Below are positions 8,264 through 17,023 of a stretch of 34,606 nt of DNA, in pieces. The stretch covers positions 1-34,606 of the forward strand of contig CANGHK010000054.1 in the NCBI GenBank assembly GCA_947453625.1, given 5' to 3'. The stretch comes from Burkholderiales bacterium (lineage in GTDB: Bacteria > Pseudomonadota > Gammaproteobacteria > Burkholderiales > Burkholderiaceae_C). Both the position numbers and the translations under genes were made by a program. The notes below the pieces were generated by a model. It ran no database searches. It saw only the letters and a list, made by a program, of their open reading frames with translations, and was not told the origin of the DNA. Each line of letters starts with the position of its first letter. The stretch's first letter is position 1.

Positions 8264-9481
8264 TCAGGCGGTCGGCGCGCTGACCCGCCCGTAGCGCGCC
8301 TCCAGCGCGGCACGCCGGTGTGGGTCGATGTTGACCCGGCTCAGGTCGCCCTGGATCTGCGGCAATGCCAGCAGCCGCTGGTCCATCACCCTGAACCACA
8401 GCGGCGGGACATAGGCCAGCGGGAACATGCCGAAATAGCCGCTGGGCAGGCGCGGCAGCTGCTGGAAATCGCGCAGGCACTGGTAGCGCCGCATCGGGTG
8501 GGCGTGGTGGTCGGAATGGCGCTGCAGGTGGAAGGTGACCAGGTTGGTCACCAGGTGGTTGGTGTTCCAGCTGTGGTGCGGCTGCGGCGCCTCGTAGCCG
8601 GTGCCGCCCGCGTGCCGCCCGGCGCCGCTGCTCTTGCGGCGCAGCAGGCCGTAATGCTCGACATAGTTGGCCGAGGTCAGCTGCCACCACGCCACCAGGT
8701 TGTGGATCGCCAGGAAGGGCAGCATCACCGCGCCGAAAGTCCAGACCAACCCGCCTTGCAGCAGCGCGGTGATGGCATACGACTGCAGCAGGGTGTTGTG
8801 CGGGCCCCAGGGCGATTGGCCGGCGGCGCGCAGCCGGTCCCCTTCGAGCTGCCAGGCGCGGCGGACGCCACCCGGCAGCTCGCGCAGCGCAAAGCGGTAG
8901 ATGCTCTCGCCCATGCGCGCGCTGGCGTGGTCCTCGGGCGTGGCCACCCAGCGGTGGTGGCCGCGGCCATGCTCGACCGTGAAATGGCCGTAGGCCGGCA
9001 CCGCCAGCACCAGCCTGGCCAGCCACTGCTCGACCGGGTTGTTCTTGTGGCCCAGTTCATGCGCGGTGTTCAGCCCCAGCCCGGCGTCGGTGCCCGCCAC
9101 ATAGGCCAGCAGCACCACCGCCCACCAGGCCAGGTCCTGCGTGCCCACCCACGCCGCGCAGCCTATCAGCGCGACGAAGTGCAGCGGCACCGTGGCCCAG
9201 GTCAGCCAGCGGTAGTAGCGGTCGGCGTCCAACTGCGGCATCACCGCCTCGGGCGGATTGTTGCCGTCCTCGCCGATCAGCGCGTCCAGCAGTGGCAGCA
9301 GGCCGTAGCTGATCAGCAGCGGCAGGCCCAGCGCGATCTGCGCGCCGCTGGCCGCGTGGGCCCACAAGCCGAGAAACGGCAGCAGCGGGTAGATCACCGA
9401 CATCGCCCAGCCCCAGCGCTTGCGGTCCTGCCACTGGGCGGTCTGGCCGGTGGCGGTGGTGTAGGTGTAGACAGCGGCCAT
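8264..9481 (-). CDS. alkB: Alkane 1-monooxygenase (AlkB family)
   Basis: A 405-residue integral-membrane non-haem di-iron hydroxylase that should oxidise the terminal methyl group of alkanes. The histidine boxes are complete: HELGH at 141-145, EHGRGHH at 170-176 followed by VATPEDH, NYVEHYGL (HYG motif, about 273-280), NTNH at 307-310, and RHSDHHAHP at 321-329. Several hydrophobic spans precede the boxes. The start at 9481 is chosen because MAAVYTYTT begins the conserved part and GAGG sits 5 nt upstream; the frame itself is open to 9679. No rubredoxin or rubredoxin reductase gene, the usual electron donors, is present in the window. The histidine spacing and HYG motif fit AlkB better than xylene monooxygenase. 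Confidence 0.92.
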   Translation of the reverse strand: MAAVYTYTTATGQTAQWQDRKRWGWAMSVIYPLLPFLGLWAHAASGAQIALGLPLLISYGLLPLLDALIGEDGNNPPEAVMPQLDADRYYRWLTWATVPLHFVALIGCAAWVGTQDLAWWAVVLLAYVAGTDAGLGLNTAHELGHKNNPVEQWLARLVLAVPAYGHFTVEHGRGHHRWVATPEDHASARMGESIYRFALRELPGGVRRAWQLEGDRLRAAGQSPWGPHNTLLQSYAITALLQGGLVWTFGAVMLPFLAIHNLVAWWQLTSANYVEHYGLLRRKSSGAGRHAGGTGYEAPQPHHSWNTNHLVTNLVTFHLQRHSDHHAHPMRRYQCLRDFQQLPRLPSGYFGMFPLAYVPPLWFRVMDQRLLALPQIQGDLSRVNIDPHRRAALEARYGRVSAPTA

Positions 9482-9957
9482 GGTCACCTCGATGAATCGC
9501 CTGAATCGCCAGCGGTGGCCGGGCAGGGCACTGTCGCTGGCAGGGATGCCGATCATTGTGCCCAAGGTCGCCAGCCCAGGGTCCAGGTTGGCGACATTGG
9601 CGCGGCGATGCGCTGTCCAGGCAGCCCATGACCAGCAGCGGGAACTGGCTCCTGGGGATCCGGCCCCGGGCCTCATCAAAGGGCAGAAACCCGGGCAATG
9701 GCGGCGGCGGGGATGGACGGTCTGGGGGCGATTGACTGGGCTGGCTGGCCACCGGCCTGAGCCTGGCCTCCATCCTGCCGCCAGTGGTGCTGGGTCTGGC
9801 CGTCACCTGCGGCCTGATGGGCGGGATCAACAGGCCCCATGGCCACCGTATGGTCGCGCCTTATCCCGGGGAGCATCAATCCGTGTCAGGTGCCGAGCCG
9901 GCAACTACGCAACGAAAAAAACGGTTTCAAGTTCGTATTCTCCGTTATCCTCGATTT
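9482..9957. other. Divergent intergenic region, alkB / S8 protease
   Basis: This 476-bp region lies between two divergent starts and should hold both promoters; I could not place convincing -35/-10 boxes. On the plus strand, the protease frame is already open from 9736 (after TGA 9733-9735) with a GTG at 9784. It encodes a hydrophobic stretch (LASILPPVVLGLAV), which may be a gene remnant or an alternative N-terminus. On the minus strand, several frames are open but none resembles a known family. Confidence 0.4.
9487..9490 (-). promoter_or_regulatory. Shine-Dalgarno for alkB
   Basis: GAGG on the minus strand, 5 nt before ATG 9481. It supports the 405-residue start over the longer open frame that reaches 9679. 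Confidence 0.6.
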
Positions 9958-11862
9958 ATGTATTTCGCGAAGTCGATGGCCGCAATGCTGTTTCTGGCGC
10001 TGTTGCACGGTGTTGCATTCAGCGAGCGTGGGCCTGCGCCACGCAACGCGCAACCGGCCGTCGAGGATGCCAGCGATGCCAGGGTGATCGTCCGATTTCG
10101 CGCCGGCAGCGCACTGGCGCTGGCCGGTTCTGCAGCGGGTCGAGCCCAGCATGCCGGGCCTCTGGGAAAGCGCCTGGCGCTGCCGCTGACCGACGGCCGG
10201 CCTCTTGGCCTGCACGCCCAAGGCCTGCGCGGCAGGGGGCTGTCATCGCAGCAACTGGCCGCGCGTCTGGCGAGCCAGCCCGATGTGGAATGGGCTGTGG
10301 TCGACCAGCGCCGCAGCATCGCCGCTGTGATTCCGAACGATCCCTACTACGGGCCCAAGCAGACCAGCATCACCCCGCAAGTGGGTCAGTGGTACCTGCG
10401 CGCGCCAGACAGCAGCGCGGTGTCGGCGATCAGCGCCGAGGGAGCCTGGGCGGTGACCACAGGCTCGCCCAACATCACGGTGGCGGTACTCGACACCGGC
10501 GTTCGATTCGACCATCCCGACCTGAGCAGCAAGCTCTGGCCTGGATACGGCTTTGTGCGCAATTCTGCATCGGGCGATGGTGACGGTTCGGATGCCGACG
10601 CCAGCGACCCGGGCGACTGGACAGTACAGGCTGACACCTGTGGCGCTGCGCCCAGCAGCTGGCATGGCACCGAGGTTGCGGGCCTGATCGGCGCGGCCAG
10701 CGACAACGGCGTCGGCATGGCCAGCATAGGCCGCAATGTGATGTTGCTGCCGGTGCGGGTGTTGGGCAAGTGCGGGGGTTTCGACTCCGATATACAGGCC
10801 GGGATGTTGTGGGCTGCAGGGCTGAGCAGCGACCCTGTGCCCAATCCGCATCCAGCGCAGGTCATCAACATGAGCCTAGGCTCCGCAGGCAGTTGCGGCC
10901 AGGACTATCAATCGGTCTTTGCACAACTGGCGGCGGTTCGTGTGGCTGTCGTGGTGGCCGCGGGCAATGCCGGCGGCGCGCTCAATTCGCCCGCCAATTG
11001 CGAGGGGGCCATCGCGGTGGCGGGTCTGCGCCATGCGGGCACCAAGGTAGGCTATTCCAGCCTCGGGCCGGAGGTGACGATCGCCGCGCCGGCAGGAAAC
11101 TGCGTCAATGACGCCGCGCCTTGCCTGTACTCCCTGCTGACCACTCGCAACACTGGCGCCACCGCACCGGGCGCAAGCAGTTACAGCGACAGCTACCAGT
11201 ACACGGTGGGTACGAGCTTTTCTGCACCGCTGGTGGCCGGCGCAATCGCGCTGATGTTGTCGGTCGACCCATCGCTGACGCCGGTGCAGATCAAGGCTGT
11301 ATTGCAGAACACGGCACGGCCGTTCCCGACCAAGGGTGCAGCTGATGCTGCGGCTGCGACTTGTCGCGCCCCCGGCAGCGTCGAGCAGCTCGAGTGTTAT
11401 TGCAGCACCAGCACTTGCGGCGCTGGCATGCTCGACGCTGGCGCGGCAGTGGCGCAGGTATACCAGGCCACGCTGCTGCCCACAGCGGTAATCACGGCGT
11501 CGACCCTGGCGCCCGTACTCGGCACCATGGTCGCGCTGGACGCCAGCAAGTCCCTGGCAAGTGCCGGCCGCAAGCTCGCTGCCTACCGCTGGGCCATCAC
11601 CAGCGGCGGCGAACGGGCCAGTTTCATCGGCGCCATCGACGGCAAGACCGCCAGCATGTCCACCACGGCGACGGGTACGGTGATGCTCAGCCTGACCGTC
11701 ACCGACGACGCTGGCGCCAGCCGCAGCACGACCCAAGCGATCACCGCGACGGCAGCGGTAGCACCAGCGAGCGGCGGTGGTGGCGGTGGCGCGCTCGGCA
11801 TCGGCTGGTTGATCGGCTTGGCCGCTGCGGTGGGATTGCTGGCCCGCCGTCCGAGGGTCTGA
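9958..11862 (+). CDS. S8 subtilisin-like serine protease with GlyGly-CTERM-like tail
   Basis: A 634-residue exported protease. An N-terminal hydrophobic signal (MAAMLFLALLHGVAFS) is followed by a prodomain with ARVIVRFRAGSA. The catalytic set is visible: Asp179 in VAVLDTG, His236 in WHGTEVAG, Asn337 in AAGN and Ser420 in VGTSFSAP. A PKD/Ig-like region (about 475-600) follows. The last ~30 residues are a Gly-rich stretch, a hydrophobic helix (IGWLIGLAAAVGLLA) and a basic RRPRV end. That layout is the GlyGly-CTERM sorting signal processed by rhombosortase in Vibrio and other proteobacteria. The start is chosen to place the signal peptide at the N-terminus; the frame is open upstream with a GTG at 9784, and no clear Shine-Dalgarno precedes 9958. 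Paired cysteines suggest disulfides outside the cytoplasm. Confidence 0.9.
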   Translation: MYFAKSMAAMLFLALLHGVAFSERGPAPRNAQPAVEDASDARVIVRFRAGSALALAGSAAGRAQHAGPLGKRLALPLTDGRPLGLHAQGLRGRGLSSQQLAARLASQPDVEWAVVDQRRSIAAVIPNDPYYGPKQTSITPQVGQWYLRAPDSSAVSAISAEGAWAVTTGSPNITVAVLDTGVRFDHPDLSSKLWPGYGFVRNSASGDGDGSDADASDPGDWTVQADTCGAAPSSWHGTEVAGLIGAASDNGVGMASIGRNVMLLPVRVLGKCGGFDSDIQAGMLWAAGLSSDPVPNPHPAQVINMSLGSAGSCGQDYQSVFAQLAAVRVAVVVAAGNAGGALNSPANCEGAIAVAGLRHAGTKVGYSSLGPEVTIAAPAGNCVNDAAPCLYSLLTTRNTGATAPGASSYSDSYQYTVGTSFSAPLVAGAIALMLSVDPSLTPVQIKAVLQNTARPFPTKGAADAAAATCRAPGSVEQLECYCSTSTCGAGMLDAGAAVAQVYQATLLPTAVITASTLAPVLGTMVALDASKSLASAGRKLAAYRWAITSGGERASFIGAIDGKTASMSTTATGTVMLSLTVTDDAGASRSTTQAITATAAVAPASGGGGGGALGIGWLIGLAAAVGLLARRPRV

Positions 11863-11867
11863 AGCTC

Positions 11868-11888
11868 CATCGGCAGCGCAAGCCGATG
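11868..11888. terminator. Hairpin between convergent genes
   Basis: A perfect 7-bp inverted repeat, CATCGGC (11868-11874) and GCCGATG (11882-11888), with a 7-nt loop, 6 nt after the protease stop. There is no T-run, so it may only assist termination or protect the mRNA 3' end. Confidence 0.4.
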
Positions 11889-12030
11889 ACGCGCCCCGGC
11901 TGTCCGCCTTGCAGTCCAACGGCTGGTCTATGCGCTTGCGACGAAATCACCCCAAGCGCCGATACAGGCTTCAGAGGCTGAGAGGAACTCGAGCGTGATG
12001 CGCGGCCATGATCGAAAAACTCTCAAGCTC

Positions 12031-13011
12031 TCAGTCCCCCGGTGCCTTTCGGCCGGCCCTTGCCGACATCTTCTCGACAAGGTTCTTTGCGACACCGGGT
12101 CGACTCCAGGGACAGACCGCCACACAGATCGCGCAGCCCATTGTTTCGTTGAAGTACGGCAGGCATTTGTCGAAATCCACATACCACTTCTGTTCGCCCC
12201 GAACCATCTGCTTGACGTGGACCAGGGCGTCTGGCGGACAAGCGTCGACGCACACGCGGCAGTGGGTGCAGAACTCATCGGCGCCGAAGACATCCGTCCC
12301 GTCAGCCAGCAGCGGCAGGTCCGTCAGCACGCTGGCGAGCCTGAAGTTCGACCCGAATTCACGGTTGATCACCGAACCGTGCTTGCCCAACTCCCCAAAA
12401 CCGCAGGCCAGTGCCGGAGGAATCAGCAACACCGGCCCAGCCATTGGGCCACCGTGCGCTTGAGCCTCGTGTCCATGCTCGCGAATGAATGAGGCGACAC
12501 CCTTCGCAACGGCATTGCCGCGGGCATATTGGCGAACGACTTCGGCACCAGCCGCCACGGCCGGCGCCAGCTTCATCTGCCCATGATCGTGCGCCACGCC
12601 GAACATCACGATCCATTGCTGGGTGATCTCCTGGCCTTCGAAAACCCATTCAGGCCGCATCGCCGCAATCCCGACGAGATCAGCACCAAGCCCTTGGGCC
12701 GCTTCCTTGACCCGATCAGTCCAGGTTGCGGCGGGTAGCTCGATGCGCTGAGGCGACAGCGCAGACAGCGGCATGTCGAGCACCCGCTGCCGCACAGCCC
12801 TAGCCTCTATCAGTTGCGGCTCAGTCGAACTGCGGGCGTAGAACCAGCGTTGCAGCGGCCCGTGAGGCGTCTTCTCGGGGTCATGCCAGTAGATCGGTTT
12901 GGGTCGACCCCTGTCAGGCTGCCCAAGCCCGTTGATCTCATTGCCCGAGATGCGGGGCCACAAGGCCATCTGCTCGGGGTTGGGTGTGAAGACTGGTTTC
13001 GATCCCGACAT
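12031..13011 (-). CDS. Reductive-dehalogenase-like / QueG-like 4Fe-4S protein
   Basis: A 326-residue protein with two 4Fe-4S cluster motifs. The first is C248-x2-C251-x2-C254-x3-C258-P; the second is C283-x9-C293-x2-C296-x3-C300-P followed by WSRPG. This spacing and the GCxICxxVCPW signature are those of the C-terminus of corrinoid reductive dehalogenases (RdhA) and the related QueG family. The central region (LGADLVGIAAM, then a PPxLACGFGELG-type segment) fits a B12-binding nitroreductase-like fold. There is no Tat signal (no RR motif at the N-terminus) and no RdhB anchor gene nearby, so this is not a classical respiratory dehalogenase. It is a lone cytoplasmic protein, and its substrate is unknown. 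It is transcribed divergently from the TPR lipoprotein gene. Confidence 0.75.
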   Translation of the reverse strand: MSGSKPVFTPNPEQMALWPRISGNEINGLGQPDRGRPKPIYWHDPEKTPHGPLQRWFYARSSTEPQLIEARAVRQRVLDMPLSALSPQRIELPAATWTDRVKEAAQGLGADLVGIAAMRPEWVFEGQEITQQWIVMFGVAHDHGQMKLAPAVAAGAEVVRQYARGNAVAKGVASFIREHGHEAQAHGGPMAGPVLLIPPALACGFGELGKHGSVINREFGSNFRLASVLTDLPLLADGTDVFGADEFCTHCRVCVDACPPDALVHVKQMVRGEQKWYVDFDKCLPYFNETMGCAICVAVCPWSRPGVAKNLVEKMSARAGRKAPGD

Positions 13012-13282
13012 CAGGTTGCTCCAACTGAATCTGGTTGACGGTAAATATCCGCCGGAAAATCCCTGCGATTTCCGATCCGCGGAGCCATTGTTGCGTACCA
13101 GCCCACAGCAGCCAAGCTATTGTCGTTGCTGGCGCACCGTACAGCAAACGACTCAAGCAGACAATGCTTCAGTGCATTCCCCAATGCCGGAAAGAATTCA
13201 GAGAGCTAGCATCATGGGGCTTGATTGGCAGCGGCGAAAGCGCGAATTTCGCGTTCCAAGTTGTGCGAATGATCGAAGACTC

Positions 13283-13288
13283 AAGGGG
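13283..13288 (+). promoter_or_regulatory. Shine-Dalgarno deciding the GTG start of the TPR lipoprotein
   Basis: AAGGGG lies 8 nt before GTG 13297. It supports a GTG start, which gives an unusually long signal-peptide n-region. The rest of the 285-bp divergent gap upstream (13012-13296) shows nothing else I can name. Confidence 0.65.
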
Positions 13289-13296
13289 AAATCGCC

Positions 13297-15003
13297 GTGC
13301 TGCTCAAGAACCTTTCCAGGCCCAAGGTCGGCCTGTCCTTGCCACACTCGCAACCAGCGCCAGGGTATCTGGCATTGGCCAAGGGCAGCCTGGTCAGGCG
13401 CGGCGCTGAAATTTCAGTTGTTCTGCTGCTTGTGATTCTCGCTGCCTGTCAGGAAACCAGACCCGCTCTGCTTCCGGTTTCGGCACCAGACACCCAGGCC
13501 TACGAAAAGTCGGTGCAGACCACGATCGAGAACGCCCATGCGACCTTTGCGCGTATCGCTGCGGAAAAGCCAACGAACCTGAAGCTGGCCGATGCCTACG
13601 GCGAATTGGCCATGGTTCATCATGCGCAGGACCTCGCCCACCCGGCTGAGGCGGCATACAAGAATGCTCTCCTGCTGGCCCCGGGTGACAAGCGCTGGCC
13701 CTACCTTCTGGGTCATCTGTACAACGATACCGCCCGTCAGAGCGAGGCGATGCAGTGCTTCGAGGCCGTTCTCAAGATCGATGGCGACGACGCGCTGGCG
13801 CTGCTGTCGCTGGGCGAGGTAGCGCTTGCGCACGGTGATGTCGACCGCGCGCAGCAAGTCTTCGACAAACTCCAGCATGACAAGGCGGCGCGACCGGCCG
13901 CCCTGGCCGGGCTTGGCAAAGTCGCGCTCGCAAGGCGTGACTACACCAAGGCTGTAACCCATTTGGAGGAGTCGCTTCAACTCTGGCCGAACGGATCCAA
14001 GCTTCGCCATCCGCTGGCGGTCGCCTATCAGGCGCTTGGCGAGCGGGACAAGGCTGCGCAAGCCTTGCGGGGATATTCCGCCAATGGCCAGGAGCCCAGC
14101 ATCCCTGACCCGCTGGCCGATGCCCTGGGAGCCAAGGCGGCATCATCGAGAGCGCTGCTCAGGCGCGGGCAACGCTACGGTCAGTCAGGCCAGTTCGACT
14201 TGGCCAGGCAAGCGTTTCAGGCTGCTGCGCAAGCCGATCCCACAAACGCCGAAATACTGGCAAACCTCGGAATTTCACTGGCCAATCTGGGTCAACTGGA
14301 GGCGGCGCAGAAGTCATTGATCGAGTCCTTGCGAATCGACGACAAGAATGCCACCGCACAAATGAGTCTGGCCGTGGTGTACGACCGGCAAGGCCTGGAC
14401 CAGCAAGCCATCGGCCGCTACCTGGCGGCGATCGAGCGCGATGGCAAGAACGTGCAGGCCCGCGTCTATCTGGCCGATGCCAAGATGCGAGCGGGACTTG
14501 CGCTTGAAGCGGCTTCGCTGTACCGCGAAGCGTTCGGGATAAGTCCATCGGCCCGAATACGTCTGTCGCTGAGTTATGCGCTGTTGCGGTCAGGTCAGTT
14601 CGCCGAGGCCAAGAAGCAGTTGGAGGCTGGATTGGCTGAAGACGGCAGCAATCAGTCGATCGCCAATGCGCTCGCAAGAGTTCTTGCCGCGGTGCCAGAC
14701 GCCTCGCTGCGTGATGGCCAACGCGCCTTGAGCATTGCCAAGCAGTTGTTCGAGGCCACCAAGAGCCCGGATGCGGGCCAGACCTTTGCGATGGCGATGG
14801 CCGAGACGGGTGATTTCGAACAGGCGGTGAAACTTCAGCAGGAAACCGTCATCGTCTATGACCGTATGGGCGCATCGGCGATGAAGCCATTTCTGGAGCG
14901 AAATCTGGCGCAGTACCAGCAAAAAAAGGCAACTCGAGAACCCTGGTCTGCCACCGATGTGATGTTCCGGCCCAGGAGCCCTGCCGTCAGCCTGAAGCCG
15001 TGA
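13297..15003 (+). CDS. Tetratricopeptide-repeat lipoprotein
   Basis: A 568-residue exported protein. After a long basic n-region comes a hydrophobic stretch ending in the lipobox L-A-A-C with Cys51, so the mature protein should be lipid-anchored. The rest, from about 80 to 540, is a series of TPR helix pairs, for example AYGELAMVHHAQDLAHPAEA, LLGHLYNDTARQSEAMQCFE and ILANLGISLANLGQLEAAQK. Such solenoids bind partner proteins or peptides. The length and lipoprotein form resemble TPR proteins of exopolysaccharide or protein-sorting systems, but no specific family is proven. It converges on the seven-gene envelope operon and may serve the same machine, because that operon also contains a TPR-bearing lipoprotein. 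Confidence 0.85.
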   Translation: MLLKNLSRPKVGLSLPHSQPAPGYLALAKGSLVRRGAEISVVLLLVILAACQETRPALLPVSAPDTQAYEKSVQTTIENAHATFARIAAEKPTNLKLADAYGELAMVHHAQDLAHPAEAAYKNALLLAPGDKRWPYLLGHLYNDTARQSEAMQCFEAVLKIDGDDALALLSLGEVALAHGDVDRAQQVFDKLQHDKAARPAALAGLGKVALARRDYTKAVTHLEESLQLWPNGSKLRHPLAVAYQALGERDKAAQALRGYSANGQEPSIPDPLADALGAKAASSRALLRRGQRYGQSGQFDLARQAFQAAAQADPTNAEILANLGISLANLGQLEAAQKSLIESLRIDDKNATAQMSLAVVYDRQGLDQQAIGRYLAAIERDGKNVQARVYLADAKMRAGLALEAASLYREAFGISPSARIRLSLSYALLRSGQFAEAKKQLEAGLAEDGSNQSIANALARVLAAVPDASLRDGQRALSIAKQLFEATKSPDAGQTFAMAMAETGDFEQAVKLQQETVIVYDRMGASAMKPFLERNLAQYQQKKATREPWSATDVMFRPRSPAVSLKP

Positions 15004-15135
15004 TGCAGCCAAACCGGTCGAAAACCTGGAGATCACACGAATGCCATCGCCGACCTGACGCATCCATGGCAGATTGGCGGCTGCCATCGATAGACGGACC
15101 CGATCTTGAGCGACTGTGTGATGCCTTGCGTCAGA

Positions 15136-15645
15136 TCAGGGCGCCGGTGCACTGGCCGCTGACGGCGGCGCCGGTCCAATGCCATGGGCAAACAGATAGG
15201 CCTGATCTGGCGCCGTCGACGCCGCGGCCTTGGATGGAGCGTCACTTGGCGGCGCCGCGACGACCATGGCGGACGCCTTGCCCCGAGGCAGCACCCACAC
15301 GGTGTCCACGCGCCACTGCCCTGAGCAGCGGCTGCTCGGCGCATAGCTGACCATCAGGTTCGCCTGGTGAGACAGCGCCGTCATCAGGTCGATGTCGCTG
15401 CCGCCACCATGGGCGACGAGCGGGTCGTCACCGGTCCAGTATTCCACCCGGAAGCGACGAATAGCCGAGAGGTCGCGCAACAACTGGGACAGACGCGCTC
15501 GCTGCGGCACAGTGCGCGGCAGATCGCACAATCTGGCGGCATTGCTGACCGGCCCTGCCGCAGATGCAGCACCGGCGACAACCAAGGCGGCGAGTCCGAG
15601 CCAGCACGAAGCATGACGGGCGCGGCTCGCAGCAAGCAAGGTCAC
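15136..15645 (-). CDS. Small secreted protein, unknown function
   Basis: A 169-residue protein that starts with GTG 15645, overlapping the stop codon of the gene before it in a GTGA junction, so translation is probably coupled. A signal peptide is clear (hydrophobic WLGLAALVVAGAASAAG). The mature part contains two segments, RRFRVEYWTGDDPLV and DIDLMTALSHQANLMVSY, followed by a Cys near a WRVDTVWVLP strand, then a Pro/Ala-rich low-complexity tail. The pattern of a short beta-alpha-beta unit followed by 'VWVLP' vaguely recalls STN/secretin N-terminal modules, but this is a weak guess. The frame is open much further upstream, but those codons lie inside the neighbouring gene. It is the last gene of the seven-gene operon. 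Confidence 0.65.
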   Translation of the reverse strand: MTLLAASRARHASCWLGLAALVVAGAASAAGPVSNAARLCDLPRTVPQRARLSQLLRDLSAIRRFRVEYWTGDDPLVAHGGGSDIDLMTALSHQANLMVSYAPSSRCSGQWRVDTVWVLPRGKASAMVVAAPPSDAPSKAAASTAPDQAYLFAHGIGPAPPSAASAPAP

Positions 15646-17021
15646 AGATCCACCGAAGCGAGAAGATCGACGAGAACCCAGCGGTCGCCTATCCGCGCAG
15701 CGATCCAGCCGACAGTGTCGTAAGGCGCATGCCTGAGCCTTGCGATGGCGATCATGCGTGTCATGCCCGCGAAGTCTGTCAGCGGCCGCACGATGTAGGG
15801 CAGCAATGGCATGGGCGCTGGCCCCGCAGGTTGCAGTGGATACACAGCATCGGCGACCCGCATGGGCGGCAGCATGGCGGCCGTGCCAAGCGCCAGTCGG
15901 TCGACCGCCTGCAACTGTGTTTCGCTCAGGGGCGCTGGCGCGTGGGCAAGTTTGGCCGCAGCGCCATGATCTCGCAGTTTCCAAAGCTTGAGTCGCGCCG
16001 CCATCTCGCGTGCCGAACGAACACCGTTGCTGACAGCCGGCCCGGCGCGAGCGGGTCCCATGTCGGCCAGGATATTTTCAGCCCTCTCGTTGCTCAGCCA
16101 GCGCGCCAGCAATTCATCGAAGAAGGCTAGCACGTCGGCGGGCGCATCGTGCTGCAAGGACTTGCTGTCGGCCAATGGCGGAAGGCGCTGGCCGCTCCAA
16201 GTCAGCGGGCCCGGATCCGGTCCGTCGGGCAAGCTGATGCCGCCGAGAAAGTGGGTGTTTGCCATGCCTTGATCGACGAACCAGGCCCGCTTTTGCGTCT
16301 TGGTCGAGGCCGTGGCGAATGCGCTCAGAGCGGGCAGCAGCGAAGCCCAGTCGGCCGACTGTCTATCCTGACCCTGGATCGCCGGATACCGGCGCAGCGC
16401 TTCATAGCTGGCTTTGGCCATGTCGATGACATCGGCCGGCCAGGCGGCGCTCAGGTTGGCCGAATGAGACTGCGGGCCTCCACGCGCTGCCGGCGGTGAA
16501 GAGGCCAAAGCAGCGTCGCAACCGAGCGACTTGCCCAGCTCGGGCTGCGTCGGCTTGCCCTGGTGTGCCCAGGAGTCCTGCAAGGGATGCAAGGCTTCGC
16601 CGAACTTGCCGAGCAACAGTCCTTCCTTGCCCTTGAGTTGGGACGACAGGACTGCCAGCGCCTGACGCGCAGCTTCGCTGCCGGGCACCACCATCCGATC
16701 GGCGGGTGCTGACGGCACTGGCTTGGCCGATGGATAGTGCTGGGTTTGCACCTGACGCGCGACCTCTGGAAAATTGCCGGCACAGGCATATTCGAGACCG
16801 AAGGCCAGGTTCTCGATCAGACCGCCGTCGATGCGCTGGTTGGCCACCGCGATCGAATCGGCCTGCGACTGCGTGAAGCCTGCGCGCAACGCCAGCCAAC
16901 GGGTAAGTCCGAAGTGGACATCGCTCTCGAAAGCCCGGGCAGGAAGCGGCAACGTCAGCAAGGTGGCGACGAGAGCAAAGATGGCAGGCAGCCTGAGTTT
17001 CATTGCGGGACTTGCTTTCAT
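15642..17021 (-). CDS. Secreted phospholipase-C/S1-P1-nuclease-like metallo-hydrolase (copy 1)
   Basis: A 459-residue exported protein with a signal peptide (hydrophobic IFALVATLLTLPLPARA) and mature start FESDVHFGLTRWLALRAGF. A metal-site signature H-x3-D-x-W-x-H is seen in EALHPLQDSWAHQG, with further likely ligands in DVHFG, QRIDGG and a SHSANLSAAWPADV segment. This arrangement belongs to the zinc-dependent phospholipase C / DUF6765-like fold; the true substrate (phospholipid, nucleic acid or other phosphoester) cannot be told. A C-terminal domain ends in RHAPYDTVGW. ATG 17021 lies 2 nt after the stop of the upstream gene; ATG 17003 is an alternative that leaves the signal peptide intact. 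It is a clear paralog of the gene at 33053-34423. Confidence 0.82.
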   Translation of the reverse strand: MKASPAMKLRLPAIFALVATLLTLPLPARAFESDVHFGLTRWLALRAGFTQSQADSIAVANQRIDGGLIENLAFGLEYACAGNFPEVARQVQTQHYPSAKPVPSAPADRMVVPGSEAARQALAVLSSQLKGKEGLLLGKFGEALHPLQDSWAHQGKPTQPELGKSLGCDAALASSPPAARGGPQSHSANLSAAWPADVIDMAKASYEALRRYPAIQGQDRQSADWASLLPALSAFATASTKTQKRAWFVDQGMANTHFLGGISLPDGPDPGPLTWSGQRLPPLADSKSLQHDAPADVLAFFDELLARWLSNERAENILADMGPARAGPAVSNGVRSAREMAARLKLWKLRDHGAAAKLAHAPAPLSETQLQAVDRLALGTAAMLPPMRVADAVYPLQPAGPAPMPLLPYIVRPLTDFAGMTRMIAIARLRHAPYDTVGWIAARIGDRWVLVDLLASVDL

Positions 17022-17023
17022 CG

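Noticed and set aside
8024-9631. Plus-strand open frame (535 codons) opposite alkB
   Set aside because: It lies over a gene with complete histidine boxes and has shadow-type composition.
12031-13011. Respiratory reductive dehalogenase
   Set aside because: There is no Tat signal and no RdhB anchor gene; only the cluster motifs fit.
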